This document shows, one piece after another, positions 63,795 to 64,000 of a stretch of DNA of 64,000 nt. Source of the DNA: JBBATK01 sp039810585 (GTDB lineage Bacteria > Bacteroidota > Ignavibacteria > Kapaibacteriales > NICIL-2); contig JBDHXF010000016.1 in NCBI GenBank assembly GCA_039810585.1, positions 4,616 through 68,615 on the forward strand. The letters are read 5' to 3'. A program made the position numbers and the translations under genes. The notes under the pieces are model-generated. The model was not told the DNA's origin, made no database searches, and was given only the letters and a program-made list of their open reading frames with translations. Numbering within the stretch: position 1 is the stretch's first letter; each line of letters opens with the position of its first letter.

Positions 63795-64000
63795 ATGAAA
63801 CGCAGTCCCCGACATAGTACCCACATTTCATTGCTGATCCTCTTGGCGCTCAGTGCGCTCGGTTTTAATGCATGCTTTAAGGATCCCACCACTATTGGTC
63901 CCGGGGTTCCGGAATCACGTCCGGTGTCGATGTGTTTAGATTCTCTGGACATCAACATGCTGGAGAATGACGATATCGCCTCCGGCGCTGTGCAGCACCA
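63795..64000 (+). CDS. putative lipoprotein (5' part, runs off the window)
   Basis: The first 68 codons of a gene cut by the window edge. MKRSPRHSTHISLLILLAL is a signal peptide and LGFNACFKD gives a plausible lipobox cysteine (Cys27). The rest (DPTTIGPGVPESRPV, CLDSLDINML) is not recognised. It begins 27 bases after the anti-sigma gene, so it may belong to the sigma/anti-sigma operon and be a surface lipoprotein under its control. Confidence 0.6.
   Translation, partial: MKRSPRHSTHISLLILLALSALGFNACFKDPTTIGPGVPESRPVSMCLDSLDINMLENDDIASGAVQH

Overview
The window looks like chromosomal DNA of a Gram-negative bacterium of the Bacteroidota-Chlorobiota-Ignavibacteriota group; a Kapabacteria or Ignavibacteria type organism is my best guess, not proven. 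The reasons are four large secreted proteins with type IX secretion (T9SS) C-terminal sorting domains, an anti-sigma factor that appears to span both membranes next to its ECF sigma factor, weak Shine-Dalgarno sequences, a short PASTA-containing FtsI, and a CADD-type p-aminobenzoate synthase. About 52 intact or nearly intact protein genes and several decayed ones are visible. I saw no rRNA, tRNA, CRISPR array or transposase.

Layout. 1-6 kb: clpS, the CADD enzyme with its terminator, two paralogous exported proteins of unknown family, a TPR-adenylate cyclase and radC. 6-18 kb: a T9SS propeller protein, two small membrane proteins, ftsL-ftsI, a dihydroorotate dehydrogenase with mixed class features, an ArnT-like glycosyltransferase, plsY and an aldehyde dehydrogenase. 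18.7-21.9 kb: dnaX, with a nine-A slippery run followed at once by a -1 frame stop, and GDP-L-fucose synthase. 22-29.3 kb: an accessory, defence-like island. It holds two decayed toxin-antitoxin-like pairs (BECR-type nuclease plus DUF2283), a repeated divergent promoter region, an HsdM-like protein that has lost its catalytic motifs, 1.2 kb of hairpin repeats, an AbiD/AbiF-type HEPN protein with a candidate structured RNA in front of it, and a 76-bp minisatellite. 29.3-31 kb: gmk and yicC. 31-36 kb: two tandem M1-like peptidases, one without every zinc ligand. 36-42 kb: a DUF4139 protein and a very large BNR/LamG T9SS protein preceded by unusual repeats.

42-53 kb: a DCC protein, an Rrf2 regulator, then a tight operon for a nonulosonic-acid-like surface sugar (GT-B transferase, SpsF-like cytidylyltransferase, split transketolase, class-III aminotransferase, SDR, NeuB-like synthase) that ends in a fatty-acid hydroxylase, and a Tat-exported metallo-hydrolase. 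53-64 kb: EVE protein, thioredoxin-like lipoprotein, membrane protein, a T9SS M1 aminopeptidase, an aspartate aminotransferase, a T9SS BNR protein, the ECF sigma factor with its dual-membrane anti-sigma partner, and the start of a lipoprotein.

The genes combine housekeeping functions (division, replication, pyrimidine, purine and phospholipid synthesis) with a large outlay on the cell surface. The most promising undescribed system is the 22-29 kb island: a catalytically dead methyltransferase-like protein with TA-like cassettes stacked upstream at a repeated promoter region. The split-transketolase/NeuB sugar operon comes second.
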